Assembly: GCF_024586915.1 (NCBI RefSeq)
Contig: NZ_JANBVS010000021.1
Location: 1 to 64,000 of the forward strand
Direction: 5' to 3'
Origin: Bradyrhizobium sp. SRS-191
GTDB lineage: Bacteria; Pseudomonadota; Alphaproteobacteria; Rhizobiales; Xanthobacteraceae
DNA length: 64,000 nucleotides
The notes under the pieces: model-generated
Database searches by the model: none
Told to the model about the DNA's origin: nothing
The model's input: only the letters and a program-made list of their open reading frames with translations
Program-made: the position numbers and the translations under genes
Shown here: positions 38,027 through 46,405 of the stretch, piece by piece
Layout: every line of letters begins with the position of its first letter
Numbering within the stretch: the stretch's first letter is position 1

Positions 38027-38797
38027 TCAGCTGCCGGACTTCGGATCCAGAGCATAGCCGAACTTCTCGATGACGGCACGGGCTTCCGGTGTCTTGAGGA
38101 AGGCCAGGAAGGCGGTTGCCGCCTCGTTGCCGGCCGAGGCCTTCAGCAGCACCGCATCCTGCCGGATCTCGCTATAGAGGTTCTGCGGCACTAGCCAGCG
38201 CGAGCCGCCTGCGTTCGGCATCAACTGCGACAGCGCGACGAAGCCGAGCTCGGCATTGCCGGTGTCGACGAACTGGAACGCCTGCGAGATGGTGTTGCCC
38301 TGGACGATCTTCGGCTGCACCGCCTCATACAGCTTGAGCGCGTTCAGCGCTTCGATGGCGGCAGCGCCATAGGGCGCTGCGGTCGGATTGGCGATCGAGA
38401 GCTTGTTGAACGCGTTCGCCTTCAGGGTCTCCTCGCCCTTCACCGTGTTCGGATCCTTGCTCCATAGCACGAGCTTTCCGATCGCATAGGTGAAGCGGCT
38501 GTCGGCGACACCCAGGCCGTCATCGACGAGCTTCTTCGGCCGCTCGTCATCCGCGGAGAGCAGGATCGCGAACGGTGCGCTCTCCTTGATCTGCGTGTAG
38601 AACTGCCCGGAGGAGCCGAAGCTCAGCACCACCTCGTGGCCGGTCTTGGCCTTGAACAGGCTCGCGATCTCCTTGGCCGGCTCGGTGAAGTTGGCCGCCA
38701 CGGCAACGTTGGCGCTGCCGGCAAACGCGTTTGCGCTGGTCAGCAGGGCAAGGGCCGCGCCCAGGGCGGCAGTGGCGAAGCGCATCGATCTCATCAT
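38027..38797 (-). CDS. modA: Molybdate-binding periplasmic protein
   Basis: This 256-residue protein has a signal peptide (about 1-27, cleavage after AFA). The mature start NVAVAANFTEPAKEI and the FGSSGQFYTQIKESAPF segment supply the Ser residues that bind molybdate or tungstate. NPTAAPYGAAA is also typical of ModA. Two adjacent ATG codons (38797 and 38794) fit; AAGGA lies upstream. It is the first gene of modABC, with a candidate ModE site 88 bases upstream. Confidence 0.94.
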   Translation of the reverse strand: MMRSMRFATAALGAALALLTSANAFAGSANVAVAANFTEPAKEIASLFKAKTGHEVVLSFGSSGQFYTQIKESAPFAILLSADDERPKKLVDDGLGVADSRFTYAIGKLVLWSKDPNTVKGEETLKANAFNKLSIANPTAAPYGAAAIEALNALKLYEAVQPKIVQGNTISQAFQFVDTGNAELGFVALSQLMPNAGGSRWLVPQNLYSEIRQDAVLLKASAGNEAATAFLAFLKTPEARAVIEKFGYALDPKSGS

Positions 38798-39452
38798 TTT
38801 GTCCTTATCGTATCCACCAAGACGGGTCGCGACGGTGAAATTGCAAGTCCCGTTCCGGCGCACCGGCCTGCGCCGATGCCATGCTGTATCCATTTGTATA
38901 TATCAGAATAGACAGCTCGATCGGTTCCCGTCAACACGAGGGCAGCCTCGTGCCGAGGCGATGCGCGTCCCCTGTTCGACTTACGACAATGGCTGCGGCG
39001 GCGTGTCGCAAACACGACGGCCAGAGAATGAAGGGCGTGTCGGAATAGGCGCGTCCGCTGCAGAAGATCGCACCGAAGCGTCACGGCGTAGTGGGGCGAT
39101 CGCCTTCGCGGGGTGATGACAGATGAATGCGTGGTGGGATTTTGCCCAGCTCATGCGCTCATGGGCTGCGAGTTGGAACGGCCCCACGACACATTCGGTG
39201 TCGTCCCGGCCTCGAGCCGGGACCCATAGCCACCGGCGGGTGTGTGAGGCAGGACGGTAGCTCAGGATGTGCCCCCCACGTCTGCCTGTGGTTATGGATC
39301 ACGGATCTTCGCGCGCGATGCGCGCTCGTCGGGGATGACGGCGGTGGGTGGGGCGGTGGTAACGCCGAACGCTCGCTGTCATCGCCCGGGGGACGATGAC
39401 AGCGAGGGTCAAATGGTTCATGTGGACGCGAACAGGACCTGGAACAGGTCGT
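38798..39452. other. Intergenic region upstream of modA with a repeat
   Basis: These 655 bases lie between modA and the end of the amidase gene. The modA promoter and a candidate ModE site (38885-38905) occupy the first part. Bases about 39197-39360 hold a CGTCCCGGC...GCCGGGACCCATAG palindromic repeat related to 236-400. Short open frames here have low-complexity translations and are not called. Confidence 0.6.
38885..38905 (+). promoter_or_regulatory. Candidate ModE site 3 (upstream of modA)
   Basis: The site reads TGTAT, eight bases, then ATATATCA. It shares 15 of 21 positions with site 1 at 36134-36154. It lies 88 bases before the modA start codon, a fitting place for repression of molybdate uptake. 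Confidence 0.6.
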
Positions 39453-41027
39453 CTAGCCCAGCGTCTGCCAGAGCTGCTTGACGAGCACACCGGCGCGCTT
39501 CTCGATCGCCGCTGCGGCGTCCAGCGCGAGGTCCTCGCGATAACGGCCCGCGATCAGCTGGACGCCGATCGGCTGGCCATTATGGACCGTGACCGGAACG
39601 ACCGCGCCGGGCAGGCCGAGCACGTTGATCGCCGAAATGAAGCGGATCTCGTTGAAGAAGATCTCCTGCACCCGCTCGGCGCTGACGGTGTCGTCGCGCG
39701 GACCGGGCGTCGGCTTCACCGCGGTCGGCGCCAGCACCACCGGATAGTCCTCCAAGAACAGCTGCCAGGCGCGGATATGCGTCGAGCGCTGCGCCGTCGC
39801 ATTCATCCAGCCGGCGAGGTCGAGGATCTCGGCCTTCGCCCGCATCCCGCCCCATGCCTTGTGGAAGTCCTCCGAGGTGACGGCGAGCATCTTCGCCTCC
39901 TGCATCACCACCACTTCGGTGGTGATGACATCGCACCAGGTCTGCCACACGCCGGAGATGTCGGGGACCTCGACCTCGCTGACGCGGTAGCCGGAGCGCT
40001 CCAGATGATCGGCAGCCTGCCGGAGCGCCGCGCGCACCGAGGGATCGACGTCCATGTCGTCGGGGATCTTGGCCAGCGCGACCTTGATCGGCCGCTTGGG
40101 CTTGTCGCCCTCGAGCGGCGCCGGCACCCACCAGGGATCGCGCGGATCGCGCCGGCTCATCACCTCCAGCGCCAGCCGGACATCGGCGACGCTGCGCGCC
40201 AGCGGACCCTGCGACGACATCAGATGCGCCAGCATCGGCCGCTCGCCCGCGGCGCTCTCATTGTAGGCGGGGATACGCCCCTGCGTCGGCTTGATCGTCA
40301 CGACGCCGTTGCAATGCGCCGGCCAGCGCAGCGACCCGCCGATGTCGTTGCCATGCGCGATGGTGCCGATGCCGGCAGCGACGGCGCTGCCTGCGCCACC
40401 CGACGAGCCGCCGCAGGTGATCTCAGGATCCCACGGGTTCAGCGTCAGCCCGTGCAGCGGATTGTCGGTGAAGCCGCGAAACGAGAATTCCGGCGTGTTG
40501 GTGAGACCGAGCACGATCGCACCGGCCTTCTTGAGGTTGCGCACGACGGGCGCGTCCGACGGCGCGATGATCCCCATCTGCGCCGGGACGCCGTTGGGAT
40601 TCGGCCGACCCTCGTAGTCAACGTTCTCCTTGATCGTGACGGGCACGCCGTGCAGCAAGCCGGACTTGTCGCGGGCCTTGTCGGCGGCGCGCGCGGCCTT
40701 CAGGGCTTCGTCGCTGAGATCGACAACGACCGCGTTGAGCTTCGGATTGACCTCATGCATGCGCGCGATGTGCGCCTGGGTCACCTCGACCGAGGAGACG
40801 ACGCCCGAGCGGATCGCCGCCGCCGTCTCGACCGCCGACCATTGCCAGGCCGGCCCCTTCGGCAGCCGCGGCTTTGCCGCAGCCGCCTTCGCCGGCGGTT
40901 TGGGTGCCGCCTTGGTTACAGTCTTCGCCTTCGCCGAAGGTTTCGCCTTGGCCACGGTGCGCGCGGTGGCGCGCTTCGGAACCGGCCGGGCGGCTTTTGT
41001 CGCCGGCTTCTTTGCTGTCTTTGCCAT
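39453..41027 (-). CDS. Amidase with histone-like N-terminal tail
   Basis: This 524-residue amidase-signature hydrolase has its Ser-cisSer-Lys triad as Lys 133 (VTIKENVD), cis-Ser 208 or 209 (CGGSSGG) and nucleophile Ser 232 (NDIGGSLRWP). Residues 1-56 are an unusual Lys/Ala/Pro-rich extension (AKTAKKPATKAARPVPKRAT and more) resembling histone H1 tails; no later Met could give a complete enzyme. The substrate is not evident (a carboxylic amide or acyl-amide). It is 25 bases after the M20 peptidase gene in the same direction, so the two may act on related amides. Confidence 0.88.
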   Translation of the reverse strand: MAKTAKKPATKAARPVPKRATARTVAKAKPSAKAKTVTKAAPKPPAKAAAAKPRLPKGPAWQWSAVETAAAIRSGVVSSVEVTQAHIARMHEVNPKLNAVVVDLSDEALKAARAADKARDKSGLLHGVPVTIKENVDYEGRPNPNGVPAQMGIIAPSDAPVVRNLKKAGAIVLGLTNTPEFSFRGFTDNPLHGLTLNPWDPEITCGGSSGGAGSAVAAGIGTIAHGNDIGGSLRWPAHCNGVVTIKPTQGRIPAYNESAAGERPMLAHLMSSQGPLARSVADVRLALEVMSRRDPRDPWWVPAPLEGDKPKRPIKVALAKIPDDMDVDPSVRAALRQAADHLERSGYRVSEVEVPDISGVWQTWCDVITTEVVVMQEAKMLAVTSEDFHKAWGGMRAKAEILDLAGWMNATAQRSTHIRAWQLFLEDYPVVLAPTAVKPTPGPRDDTVSAERVQEIFFNEIRFISAINVLGLPGAVVPVTVHNGQPIGVQLIAGRYREDLALDAAAAIEKRAGVLVKQLWQTLG

Positions 41028-41052
41028 TGTGTTCTCCCCCCGGGTTTTCGTC

Positions 41053-42471
41053 TCAGGCGACCGACATCGTCAGCGGCGGCTCGACATCTTCGGGCAGCGG
41101 GCTGACATAGGGCGTGCGCGTCGTCCGCTTGGTCAGGTCGGCCTTGGCGGCTGCGATCAGAGCGGGCTCGTTGAGCGCCTTGATGCCGAGTCCGGCCATC
41201 GCCTTGGCTGCCTGCACCATGGCCTTGTGGGCGGCTGGCGTCTTGCCTTGCGCGACCACCTGCCAGGTGTGGAACGGCGTGCCGATCGCGACCGTCGGGG
41301 CGTGGACCTGCACCGTCGGCACCACCCAGCTGACGTCGCCGACATCGGTCGAGCCGATCTGCGGATTGCGCTTGGTATTGAGCGGCACGAGGAAGTCGGC
41401 GAGCGGCTTGTCGGACGGCTCCATGCCGATGCTGTAGTAGACCGACTCGATGTCCTTGTCGGTCAAGGTCGCCTGGATCTGCCCGGCGAAATCCCTGTCG
41501 CTGTCGTCGAAATGCGGCGGCCCGAGCTCCTGCATCACCTCGTACAGCGCCTCTTCGAGCGGCGTGTTCGGCAGGATGTTGGAGACCGCCGAGATGATCT
41601 TCATCTCGACCTTGGTCTCGGTCATCATCGCCGCGCCCTGCGCGATCTTGTGCACGCGCCCGACCAGCTCGTTCATACCGGGCAGGTCGCGGGCGCGGAT
41701 CGAGTAGCGCACGCGGGCATGCGCCTGCACGACGTTGGGCGCGATGCCGCCGGTGTCGAGCAGCGCGTAGTGCACGCGGGCGTCGCTCGGCATGTGCTCG
41801 CGCATGTAGTTGACGCCGACATTCATCAGTTCGACCGCGTCGAGCGCGCTGCGGCCGAGATGCGGCGAGGCGGCCGCATGGGAGGTGCGGCCGGTGAAGA
41901 TGAAGTCCGCGCGGGTGTTGGCCAGAGACGGTGTCATCACCACTTCCCAGAAGCTGGAGGGATGCCAGGTGATGGCGATGTCGGCATCCTCGAACGCGCC
42001 CGAGCGCACCATGAAGGCCTTGGCGGCGCCGCCTTCCTCGGCTGGACAGCCGTAGTAGCGCACCCGTCCCGGAACCTTGTTCGCGGCGAGCCAGTCCTTC
42101 ACGGCGGTCGCTGCGAGCAGCGCAGCCGAGCCCAGGAGATTGTGGCCGCAGCCGTGGCCATGACCGCCGGTCTCGACCGGCCGATGTTCGGCGACGCCGG
42201 CTTCCTGAGAGAGGCCGGGCAGGGCGTCATACTCGCCCATGAAGGCGATGACCGGACCGCCTTCACCCCATTCGCCCATCAGCGCGGTCGGAATCCCTGC
42301 GACCTTCTCGGTGATGCGAAAACCCTGGTGCTTCAGCTCGGCGAGATGTTCGGCAGAGGAGCGGGCCTCGGTGTAGCAGACCTCCGGCATGCTCCACACG
42401 CGGTCGCTGAGCTCGATGAAACGGGTCTTGATCGCGTCAACGCCGCGCCAGATCTCGCTGCGATTGTCCAT
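41053..42471 (-). CDS. M20-family amidohydrolase (AbgB-like)
   Basis: This 472-residue zinc hydrolase resembles p-aminobenzoyl-glutamate hydrolase subunit B. GEYDALPGLSQEAG carries the first metal Asp, HGHGCGHNLLG the His/Cys ligands, PAEEGGAAK the catalytic Glu, and a dimerisation lid lies about 185-300. ATG 42471 fits the family start. It probably hydrolyses an N-acyl or aminobenzoyl amino acid. It lies upstream of the amidase in the same unit. Confidence 0.88.
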   Translation of the reverse strand: MDNRSEIWRGVDAIKTRFIELSDRVWSMPEVCYTEARSSAEHLAELKHQGFRITEKVAGIPTALMGEWGEGGPVIAFMGEYDALPGLSQEAGVAEHRPVETGGHGHGCGHNLLGSAALLAATAVKDWLAANKVPGRVRYYGCPAEEGGAAKAFMVRSGAFEDADIAITWHPSSFWEVVMTPSLANTRADFIFTGRTSHAAASPHLGRSALDAVELMNVGVNYMREHMPSDARVHYALLDTGGIAPNVVQAHARVRYSIRARDLPGMNELVGRVHKIAQGAAMMTETKVEMKIISAVSNILPNTPLEEALYEVMQELGPPHFDDSDRDFAGQIQATLTDKDIESVYYSIGMEPSDKPLADFLVPLNTKRNPQIGSTDVGDVSWVVPTVQVHAPTVAIGTPFHTWQVVAQGKTPAAHKAMVQAAKAMAGLGIKALNEPALIAAAKADLTKRTTRTPYVSPLPEDVEPPLTMSVA

Positions 42472-42774
42472 CTCCGGTCTCGTCCTCTTTAGCCGATGGG
42501 AAGCCGGCATGGTTATCAGCTAAGTTCCCGCGCGCCTAGCGATCCCCGGCGGGAGCAGCCATGCGACCGGTGCCAAGCCGCGGGCGCGGGCTCCAAGCCT
42601 TGAGCAGGCGATGCCGGGATTGAATGCAGTGCGATGATTTCCGCGCCGCAACGTCGTGCGTCCTTGGCGCCGTGTTCTCACATTTCGGAACTGCCGACGT
42701 GCGCGGTTACCGCGCGCCGCTCCAGGAACGATCCCAGTCTCCTCCTGTTCTCGCTTCCAGGAGCGCGGATTGCT

Positions 42775-43020
42775 ATGCGTGCAGGACCGATCACCATCAT
42801 CGTTGCATTGCTGCTGATCCTCGGGGCCGTGGCCATGTTTGCCTATCAGGGGCTGACACTGCCCGGCGCCCCCATGCCGACCGACGGATGGATCGCGCTC
42901 ACGCTCGGCGTGGTGTTTTCGCTGATCGTGGGGATCGGGCTGATGGTGCTGCTGTTCTACAGCAGCCGCAGGGGATACGACGAGCCGTCACATTTCACGC
43001 CGGAAGATCCCCGGGACTGA
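42775..43020 (+). CDS. Small two-TM membrane protein
   Basis: This 81-residue protein has two TM helices (about 4-25 and 40-63) and a charged end YDEPSHFTPEDPRD. ATG 42775 follows a GGAG 11 bases upstream. No family is recognised. It precedes the nor region and is convergent with a 62-residue gene. Confidence 0.6.
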   Translation: MRAGPITIIVALLLILGAVAMFAYQGLTLPGAPMPTDGWIALTLGVVFSLIVGIGLMVLLFYSSRRGYDEPSHFTPEDPRD

Positions 43021-43025
43021 GCGGC

Positions 43026-43214
43026 TCATTCCGGCCGCGGCGGATGCTCCGTACGCGGATGCCGGTCGTGCAGCAGCTTCGCCAGCTGATGCCGCAGATC
43101 GTCGTGGCCGCGCATCGCGGTCTCGAACAGCGCCTCCTGGATATCGCGCGGCATGTCGCCCCATACGCCGATCGCGGCGTTGCCGAGCAGCTCGGCGAAT
43201 CGATTGTCGTCCAT
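43026..43214 (-). CDS. Small hypothetical protein, 62 residues
   Basis: This acidic-helical protein begins MDDNRFAELLGNAAIGVWGD and ends in a His/Arg/Pro-rich tail. A good GGAGG site lies five bases before ATG 43214. Function is unknown. It could follow the 51-residue gene in one unit divergent from norE. Confidence 0.6.
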   Translation of the reverse strand: MDDNRFAELLGNAAIGVWGDMPRDIQEALFETAMRGHDDLRHQLAKLLHDRHPRTEHPPRPE

Positions 43215-43280
43215 GCGGCACCTCCGGACGATGTTACGCCCTGGTGCCGCGAAGGTTCCAAGCGGCTTACTGCAAGCGGC

Positions 43281-43436
43281 CTACTGGGTGACGAACAGGA
43301 CAGTGGCGATCGCCACCGACGCCGCAATGGCTGACACGGTGCCGGCGGTCGACAGCACGCCCATGCGCCGCATCGCCGCGGCAAAGAGGATGATGATCGG
43401 CGTTGCGGTGACGAGGCCGAGCTGGGCTTCGGTCAT
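43281..43436 (-). CDS. Small membrane protein, 51 residues
   Basis: Two hydrophobic segments (about 5-22 and 28-48) with a short basic loop AMRRMG. ATG 43436 has GGGAG ten bases upstream. It is divergent from norE across a gap holding an FNR/NnrR-type box, so it may be controlled by nitric oxide or low oxygen with the nor genes. Confidence 0.55.
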   Translation of the reverse strand: MTEAQLGLVTATPIIILFAAAMRRMGVLSTAGTVSAIAASVAIATVLFVTQ

Positions 43437-43492
43437 GAGATCCTGCTCCCGGTGCTGTCGTCGATCACTAGCGCATTCCTGCGCCGCGCTGT

Positions 43493-43506
43493 TTGTGCAC
43501 CGACAA
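43493..43506. promoter_or_regulatory. FNR/NnrR-type box upstream of norE
   Basis: TTG, eight bases, CAA (TTGTGCACCGACAA), 53 bases before norE. A near-identical box (TTGCGCCCCGACAA) precedes norC. The TTG-N8-CAA layout and the shared CCGACAAAGAG context suggest the same CRP/FNR-family nitric-oxide regulator. Confidence 0.7.
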
Positions 43507-43558
43507 AGAGGATGTCCAGTCTCCTGACTAGCTTCGCGACATCCAATCGGAGGCGGCG

Positions 43559-44137
43559 ATGTCGGCACTCACATGCGAGCCACAGGAAGAGGAGCGCTGG
43601 GGCGCGTTCGACGGGCTGCCCGGCGACGTCATGATGTGGGTGCTGATCCTCAGCGAGCTCGTCGCCTTCGGCCTGCTGCTCGGCGCCTTTGTCGTCGCAC
43701 GCGCGGTCAATCCGGCGGTGTTCGCTGACGGGCAGGCCACCCTCGACGGGCCGCTCGCCGCTTTGAACACGATCGTGCTGGTGACGAGCGGCTGGGCCGC
43801 GGCGCGCGCAGCCGCGGCCGCGCGGTGCGCATCGCCGCGCAGCGCGCGGCGCTGGATCGCGCTGGCCATGACGCTCGGCGTTGCGTTCATCGCCATCAAG
43901 CTGACCGAGTACGGCCACGAGATCGCGTCCGGCGCGAGCCTCGAATCGTCGGTCTTCTTCACGCTCTACTTCCTGCTGACAGGGTTCCACCTGCTGCACG
44001 TCGCGCTCGGGATCGTCATCCTCGCCGTCGTCGGCCGCAGCGCCGCGCCCCATGGCGTCGAGACCGGAGCCGCGTTCTGGCACATGGTCGACCTGGTGTG
44101 GATCGTGATGTTCCCGATCGTCTATCTGGTGGGGTGA
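43559..44137 (+). CDS. norE: NorE, cytochrome oxidase subunit III-like protein
   Basis: This 192-residue inner-membrane protein has five TM helices and resembles cytochrome c oxidase subunit III (GDVMMWVLILSELVAFGLLLGAF near the start, GFHLLHVALG in the middle). It supports full activity or assembly of nitric oxide reductase in denitrifiers. A GGAGG site precedes ATG 43559. It is followed by norF three bases later. Confidence 0.9.
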   Translation: MSALTCEPQEEERWGAFDGLPGDVMMWVLILSELVAFGLLLGAFVVARAVNPAVFADGQATLDGPLAALNTIVLVTSGWAAARAAAAARCASPRSARRWIALAMTLGVAFIAIKLTEYGHEIASGASLESSVFFTLYFLLTGFHLLHVALGIVILAVVGRSAAPHGVETGAAFWHMVDLVWIVMFPIVYLVG

Positions 44138-44140
44138 GCC

Positions 44141-44404
44141 ATGCTGCGCGACCGTCTCGATCTCGCCTGGCTTCAGCTGCTGGGCCTTGCCGCGGCCACC
44201 CTCGCCGCCCCGCTGCTGGTGCCGAACAGGTGGCTGCTCAATGCCCTGGTCCTTTCGCTCGCCGTTGCGAAGGGCAGGGTGATCGTCCTCGACTATCTCG
44301 GCCTGCGGCAGGCGCCAATGCTGTGGCGCGGGCTGCTCACCACCTGGCTCGCCGGCCTTGCGGCCTTTGCCGCGCTCGCGGTTGCGGCCCGTGCACTGGT
44401 CTGA
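44141..44404 (+). CDS. norF: NorF, nitric oxide reductase accessory protein
   Basis: This 87-residue protein has three hydrophobic segments. The KGRVIVLDYLGLRQAP motif is typical of NorF and of related cytochrome oxidase subunit IV-like proteins. It is coupled to norE. Family members help nitric oxide reduction but are not essential. Confidence 0.85.
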   Translation: MLRDRLDLAWLQLLGLAAATLAAPLLVPNRWLLNALVLSLAVAKGRVIVLDYLGLRQAPMLWRGLLTTWLAGLAAFAALAVAARALV

Positions 44405-44423
44405 CGGCTGATCGTCGCGCTGG

Positions 44424-44437
44424 TTGCGCCCCGACAA
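44424..44437. promoter_or_regulatory. FNR/NnrR-type box upstream of norC
   Basis: TTGCGCCCCGACAA, 69 bases before norC; compare 43493-43506. A separate box shows that norCBQD has its own nitric-oxide-responsive promoter. Confidence 0.7.
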
Positions 44438-44506
44438 AGAGCCCCTCGGCATCGCCGATAGATTGCCTGCACACCACGATTCTTCACCAACCGGAAAGGA
44501 CGTGTC

Positions 44507-44959
44507 ATGGCGGAACGCCTGACCAAGTCGGCCGCGCGGAACGTCTTCTACGGCGGTTCGGCCTTCTTCTTTGCGATCTTCCTCGGGCTGACCGCGCACA
44601 GCCATTACTACATGGTCACGACCTCGACCAAGGCGTCGACGCTCTCCGACGGCGTCGCGCGCGGCAAGCATGTCTGGGAGAAGAACTCCTGCATCAACTG
44701 CCACACCCTGCTCGGCGAGGGCGCCTATTTCGCGCCTGAGGTCGGTAACGTCTGGGACCGCTGGGGCGGCAGAGAGGATCCGGCGGCAGCCCGCGAGATG
44801 CTGAAGTCCTGGATGCAGTCGCAGCCCTCCGGCGCGCCGGGCCGGCGGCAGATGCCGCAGTTCAACCTGACCGACCAGGAGCTCAACGACCTCGCTGACT
44901 TCCTGCAATGGACCGACACGATCAAGCGCCAGGACTGGCCGCCGAACAAGGCCGGCTGA
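44507..44959 (+). CDS. norC: Nitric oxide reductase cytochrome c subunit
   Basis: This 150-residue protein has one N-terminal TM anchor (about 13-35) and a periplasmic monoheme cytochrome c with CINCH (about 64-68), followed by GEGAYFAPEVGNVWDRWGG. The distal Met is in the RRQMPQF segment. It receives electrons from periplasmic carriers and passes them to NorB. Confidence 0.96.
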   Translation: MAERLTKSAARNVFYGGSAFFFAIFLGLTAHSHYYMVTTSTKASTLSDGVARGKHVWEKNSCINCHTLLGEGAYFAPEVGNVWDRWGGREDPAAAREMLKSWMQSQPSGAPGRRQMPQFNLTDQELNDLADFLQWTDTIKRQDWPPNKAG

Positions 44960-44998
44960 GCCCTGCATCCCGCCCTTCATCCACGAGAGAGATCCGCG

Positions 44999-46345
44999 AT
45001 GAGATATGAGACCCAGAAGGTCGCGATGCTGTATTTCTACGGCGCGCTGACGCTCTTCCTCGCCCAGGTCCTGTTCGGGCTGCTCGCCGGCACCATCTAC
45101 GTGCTGCCGAACACGCTGTCGGTCCTGCTTCCCTTCAACATCGTCCGCATGATCCACACCAATGCGCTGATCGTGTGGTCGCTGATCGGCTTCATGGGCG
45201 CGACCTACTTCCTCTTGCCCGAGGAGACCGAGACCGAGCTCTACAGCCCGCTGCTCGCCAAGATCCAGTTCTGGATGTTCTTCGGCGCCGCCGGAGCAGC
45301 CGTGGTCGGTTATCTCTTCCACTATCACGAGGGCCGCGAGTTTCTCGAGCAGCCCTTCATCATCAAGGTCGGTATCGTCGTCGTCTGCTTGATGTTCCTG
45401 TTCAACGTCACGATGACGGCGCTGAAGGGCCGCAAGACCACTGTCACGAACATCCTGCTGTTCGGGCTGTGGGGCGTCGCGATCTTCTTCCTGTTCGCGT
45501 TCTACAACCCGGCCAACCTGGCCGTCGACAAGATGTACTGGTGGTACATCGTCCATCTTTGGGTGGAGGGCGTCTGGGAGCTGATCATGGCCTCGATCCT
45601 GGCCTTCCTGATGATCAAGCTCAACGGCATCGACCGCGAGATCGTCGAAAAGTGGCTGTATGTCATCATCGGTCTGGCGCTGTTCTCCGGCATCCTCGGC
45701 ACCGGCCATCACTTCTATTGGATCGGCGCTCCCGGCTACTGGCAGTGGATCGGCTCGCTGTTCTCCACCCTCGAGGTCGCGCCGTTCTTCACCATGGTGA
45801 TCTTCACGGTGCAGATGACCTTGAAGGCCGGCCGCAAGCATCCGAACCGCGCGGCGCTGCTGTGGTCGGTCGGCTGTTCTGTGATGGCGTTCCTCGGGGC
45901 CGGCGTGTGGGGCTTCCTGCACACGCTGTCCTCGGTGAATTACTACACTCACGGCACTCAGGTCACCGCGGCGCACGGCCATCTCGCCTTCTTCGGCGCC
46001 TATGTGATGCTCAACCTCGCCGTGATGGCCTATGCAGTGCCGCAGCTGCGCCAGCGCGCGCCCTACAACCAGTGGCTCTCGATCGCGAGCTTCTGGATCA
46101 TGTGCACCGCGATGATGGTGATGACCTTCGCACTGACCTTCGCCGGCATCCTTCAGGTGCATCTGCAGCGCGTCCTCGGCCAGAGCTACATGGACGTGCA
46201 GGACCAGCTCGCGATGTTCTACTGGGTCCGGCTCGGTTCCGGCGTGTTCGTCGCGATCTCGGCGCTGATGTTCGTCTGGGCCGTGCTGGTGCCCGGCCGT
46301 GCGAAGCCGGCCGTCATCCCCGGCGCGCTGCAGCCCGCGGAGTGA
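44999..46345 (+). CDS. norB: Nitric oxide reductase catalytic subunit
   Basis: This 448-residue protein has twelve TM helices of the heme-copper oxidase fold and reduces 2 NO to N2O at a heme b3-non-heme iron site. Visible ligands are in HTNALIVWS, HLWVEGVWELI, GTGHHFYWIG and HGHLAFFGAY. Absence of an N-terminal quinol-binding extension shows the cytochrome-c-dependent type, in agreement with norC just upstream. Confidence 0.97.
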   Translation: MRYETQKVAMLYFYGALTLFLAQVLFGLLAGTIYVLPNTLSVLLPFNIVRMIHTNALIVWSLIGFMGATYFLLPEETETELYSPLLAKIQFWMFFGAAGAAVVGYLFHYHEGREFLEQPFIIKVGIVVVCLMFLFNVTMTALKGRKTTVTNILLFGLWGVAIFFLFAFYNPANLAVDKMYWWYIVHLWVEGVWELIMASILAFLMIKLNGIDREIVEKWLYVIIGLALFSGILGTGHHFYWIGAPGYWQWIGSLFSTLEVAPFFTMVIFTVQMTLKAGRKHPNRAALLWSVGCSVMAFLGAGVWGFLHTLSSVNYYTHGTQVTAAHGHLAFFGAYVMLNLAVMAYAVPQLRQRAPYNQWLSIASFWIMCTAMMVMTFALTFAGILQVHLQRVLGQSYMDVQDQLAMFYWVRLGSGVFVAISALMFVWAVLVPGRAKPAVIPGALQPAE

Positions 46346-46405
46346 ATGCTGGCAGGCGGCGGCTGTGATGCCGCCGCCTGCATTCCCCGATTTTGGAGAG
46401 TGACC

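Noticed and set aside
38798..39452. A gene in the 655-base gap upstream of modA
   Set aside because: The frames cross the CCGGGACCCATAG repeat and have no family match or ribosome site.
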